A stretch of 41,147 nt of DNA from CAZJHX01 sp964545715 (lineage in GTDB: Bacteria; Myxococcota_A; UBA9042; GCA-2863065), in assembly GCA_964545715.1 (NCBI GenBank), contig CAZJHX010000094.1:1-41147 (forward strand), written 5' to 3'. A model generated the notes under the pieces. It searched no databases. It saw only the letters and a list, made by a program, of their open reading frames with translations, and was not told the origin of the DNA. Shown here in pieces: positions 39,688 to 41,147 of the stretch (position 1 is the stretch's first letter; each line of letters opens with the position of its first letter). Position numbers and translations under genes: made by a program.

Positions 39688-40172
39688 AGCCGAGCTACTT
39701 CTCGGATGACATTCGGGCCTTGCTGGCTATCCTCGAACGATACGATGTGCGCTATATGCTCGTCGGCGGTGAGGCCGTCATCTACTACGGCTATCCGAGG
39801 TTCACCGGAGATATCGACATCTTCTACGCACAGAACGCCGCCAACTCCGGGCGGCTGTACGACGCGTTGCGAGAGTTCTGGGGCGGAGTTGTGCCGGGCG
39901 TCGCTGACGCAGCGGAGCTGATGGAGACCAATGTGGTCGTCCAATTTGGGAGGCCGCCCAACCGCATCGATCTGCTTTCGCGGATCAGTGGACTTGAGTT
40001 CTCCGATGCGTGGCCTGGACGCTGCACCGTGCTCTTGGAGGGCGACGAGCCGAGCCAGATCGTTCTCATCGGCCTCGACGATCTGCTCAGGAACAAGCGG
40101 GCGGCAGGGCGACCCAAGGACCTGCTGGACGCAGATTTCCTGGAGCGAGTCCGCGACAAGTCCAAGTCCTGA
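39684..40172 (+). CDS. Nucleotidyltransferase-fold protein (DUF6036/AbiEii-like)
   Basis: The GTG start overlaps the upstream small gene by 4 bp. The 162-residue product has the nucleotidyltransferase signature: Gly28-Gly29 in LVGGEAVIYYG, followed by RFTGDIDIF with Asp43 and Asp45 in the place of the catalytic metal-binding pair. RIDLLSRISG and GLDDLLRNKRAAGRPKDLLDADFLE are typical of DUF6036-like proteins. The related AbiEii and MNT-type enzymes transfer nucleotides to protein or tRNA in toxin-antitoxin or phage-defence settings; whether this one does is unknown. It is the last intact gene before a stretch of gene fragments. Confidence 0.82.
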   Translation: MKPSYFSDDIRALLAILERYDVRYMLVGGEAVIYYGYPRFTGDIDIFYAQNAANSGRLYDALREFWGGVVPGVADAAELMETNVVVQFGRPPNRIDLLSRISGLEFSDAWPGRCTVLLEGDEPSQIVLIGLDDLLRNKRAAGRPKDLLDADFLERVRDKSKS

Positions 40173-40173
40173 A

Positions 40174-40296
40174 GTGACCTGCGAAGGTGAGATCCCCAAC
40201 GACTTCTACTCGGAGCAGGTGGACCGCCCTTGCGAGCACCCCTACCCGTACGGCTGTCGAGAGGTGACGTTGGACGGACCGCAGTGGCTGCTCTAG
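40174..40296 (+). pseudogene. C-terminal scrap of an unknown protein
   Basis: A 40-codon frame without start reads TCEGEIPNDFYSEQVDRP and CEHPYPYGCREVTLDG before a TAG stop. The paired Cys and the ending look like the tail of a real protein rather than shadow sequence, but the rest of that gene is missing. It lies between the nucleotidyltransferase and a truncated hydrolase. Confidence 0.4.
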
Positions 40297-40313
40297 CATC
40301 TCGAAATACGGTT

Positions 40314-40964
40314 GTGGCGACCCCCGAGGAGGTGATCGCCTGGGCGCTGGAGCACGAGGCGGAGTACGAGCCTGGGGCCGAGCATCAGTACTCCAACACC
40401 AACTACTTCGTGCTGGGGCTGATCATCGAGGCCGTGGACGGGCGGCCGCTGCGCGAGTCCATGCGGGCGCGGTTGTTCGAGCCGCTGGGCCTGTCTGAGA
40501 CGTTCATGGAGAGTCACGAGCCGGAAGGGGCTGAGCACGTGGCGGGGCACCTGGGCGGCATCCTCTGGACCGAGCCGTTCAGTACGACGTGGGCGTGGGC
40601 TTCGGGCGGGCTGGTGTCTACCGGACGGGACCTGTGTGTGTGGATGAATGGGCTGGTGCTGGAGGACGTGGTGCCGGCCGAGCACAGGGCGCCGATGCTG
40701 ACGCCGACCGTGGTGGACGGACAGGCGCAGGAGTATGGCCTCGGGGTGCGGTTTGCGGAGCGCGGTGGCCGGCCGGTGGTAGGACACACGGGCAGCACGG
40801 TGGGGTTTGACGGCGAGGTGTTTCTGCACGTGGAGAGCGGAATGTGCATGGCCGTGCTGACCAACGACTTTTTCGGGGCCCACCGGGATGTGGCCGATCC
40901 CGCCTGGGAGCTGCTGGTGTCTGACGAAGCTCCGCCTCAGGCCGACGAGGCGGAAGGCCCTTAG
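40314..40964 (+). pseudogene. Serine hydrolase (class C beta-lactamase family), 5'-truncated
   Basis: The 216 residues from VVATPEEVIAWALEH match the C-terminal two-thirds of the PF00144 family. EPGAEHQYSNTNYFVLGLIIEAV contains the YSN motif, followed by RLFEPLGLSETFM, ASGGLVSTGRDL and VVGHTGSTVGFDG with the HTG motif. The N-terminal part with the catalytic SxxK serine is absent; upstream sequence is an unrelated fragment. Members are normally about 350-450 residues. An open frame exists from ATG 40230, but its first 28 codons resemble nothing in the family. The gene is therefore most likely inactive. It ends directly at the second transposase repeat. Confidence 0.8.
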
Positions 40965-41147
40965 CGGCGCCTGGTCAGCGGGTGAGCCAGGGGCGCGGCA
41001 GCTCCGGGATCGGGATGAGCCCGTGCTTTCTCCAGCCCTCGCGGCGCAGCCAGGTGCCCGGCGGGGCGCGGTTCAGGCATATGGCGTGTTCTGAGGGGAC
41101 CGGGTGCTCGCGCCAGCCTTCGAACTCCAGGCACGTGGAGTATGGGT
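40963..41147. repeat. Copy 2 of the 185-bp repeat (transposase 3' end)
   Basis: The segment aligns without gaps to 17170-17354 at about 90% identity by eye. It begins at the stop codon of the truncated hydrolase and runs off the window edge, so its full length is unknown. Confidence 0.85.
40975..41147 (-). CDS. REP-associated (IS200-like) transposase, C-terminal end
   Basis: On the minus strand the frame is open from the window edge to a TGA at 40975. It encodes 56 residues: PYSTCLEFEGWREHP, then TWLRREGWRKHGLIPI and PRPWLTR. This is the C-terminal signature of RAYT transposases, Y1-type enzymes that cut and join single-stranded DNA at REP palindromes. Unlike the copy at 17182-17505, no frameshift is seen here, but the catalytic region lies outside the window. 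Whether the gene is intact cannot be judged. Confidence 0.75.
   Translation of the reverse strand, partial: PYSTCLEFEGWREHPVPSEHAICLNRAPPGTWLRREGWRKHGLIPIPELPRPWLTR

Noticed and set aside
40230..40313. The first 28 codons of the open frame leading into the serine hydrolase
   Set aside because: They do not resemble the family, and a different frame over the same bases reads as the tail of another protein. I treat the hydrolase as truncated from about 40314.
1..41147. tRNA, rRNA or phage attachment sites
   Set aside because: I looked through the intergenic gaps, most under 250 bp, and saw no cloverleaf, rRNA segment, integrase or flanking direct repeat.

Overview
The window is about 41 kb of high-GC DNA with a strong third-position G+C bias. 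The protein families point to the Myxococcota / delta-proteobacterial group, possibly an uncultured or bradymonad-like lineage. The markers are very large lipoproteins built from MopE-type metal-binding repeats, thrombospondin type 3 repeats, LamG domains and Cys/Asp-rich 'CDDGDxCT' repeats, Asp-Thr-Gly linkers, and an Rcp-type response regulator. The lineage is inferred from gene content only; no rRNA or tRNA gene is present.

Layout. 1-17 kb is a secreted and surface-protein region: the end of an EF-hand protein, a DUF1801 gene, a 1524-aa MopE/TSP3/LamG lipoprotein, a DTG-linker lipoprotein, a TPR protein coupled to a LamG/beta-propeller lipoprotein, a VWA/Cys-repeat lipoprotein, and a divergent 631-aa lipoprotein. 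17.15-17.58 kb holds the wreck of a REP-associated (IS200-like Y1) transposase. 17.6-21.4 kb carries a small exported protein, an orphan receiver-domain response regulator, a UvrD/PcrA helicase and a P-loop kinase-like protein. 21.3-29.2 kb is a leftward unit of two lipoproteins followed by glmU and glmS, the UDP-GlcNAc pathway. 29.4-32.1 kb is ilvE followed by a NodU/CmcH-type carbamoyltransferase. 32.1-33.8 kb is a TetR regulator and an exported protein, each with the same palindromic operator in front. 33.8-38.7 kb is a divergent envelope/lipid-modification-like locus: GT2 glycosyltransferase and YdjC-type deacetylase to the left, cobalamin-type radical SAM enzyme, acyltransferase and atypical SDR to the right. 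38.7-41.1 kb has an exported protein, a small-protein/nucleotidyltransferase pair, gene scraps and a second copy of the transposase 3' end.

Gene expression. Two start classes are visible. Some genes have a clear Shine-Dalgarno (AAGGAG or AGGAGG). Eight genes at the head of transcription units have none, but carry a TANNNT -10-like hexamer 6-8 nt before the start codon, as expected for leaderless mRNAs. This explains how two divergent gene pairs manage with only 24 and 29 bp between start codons. In one of them the two -10 hexamers share the same central TA.

Most interesting points: the leaderless/bidirectional promoter pattern; the GT2-YdjC and radical SAM-acyltransferase-SDR locus, which I propose makes or modifies an amino-sugar-bearing lipid; the twin TetR operators; the putative two-gene nucleotidyltransferase module; and a LamG domain apparently inserted inside a DUF2341 domain. 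All functions are read from sequence motifs by eye; no database search was possible.
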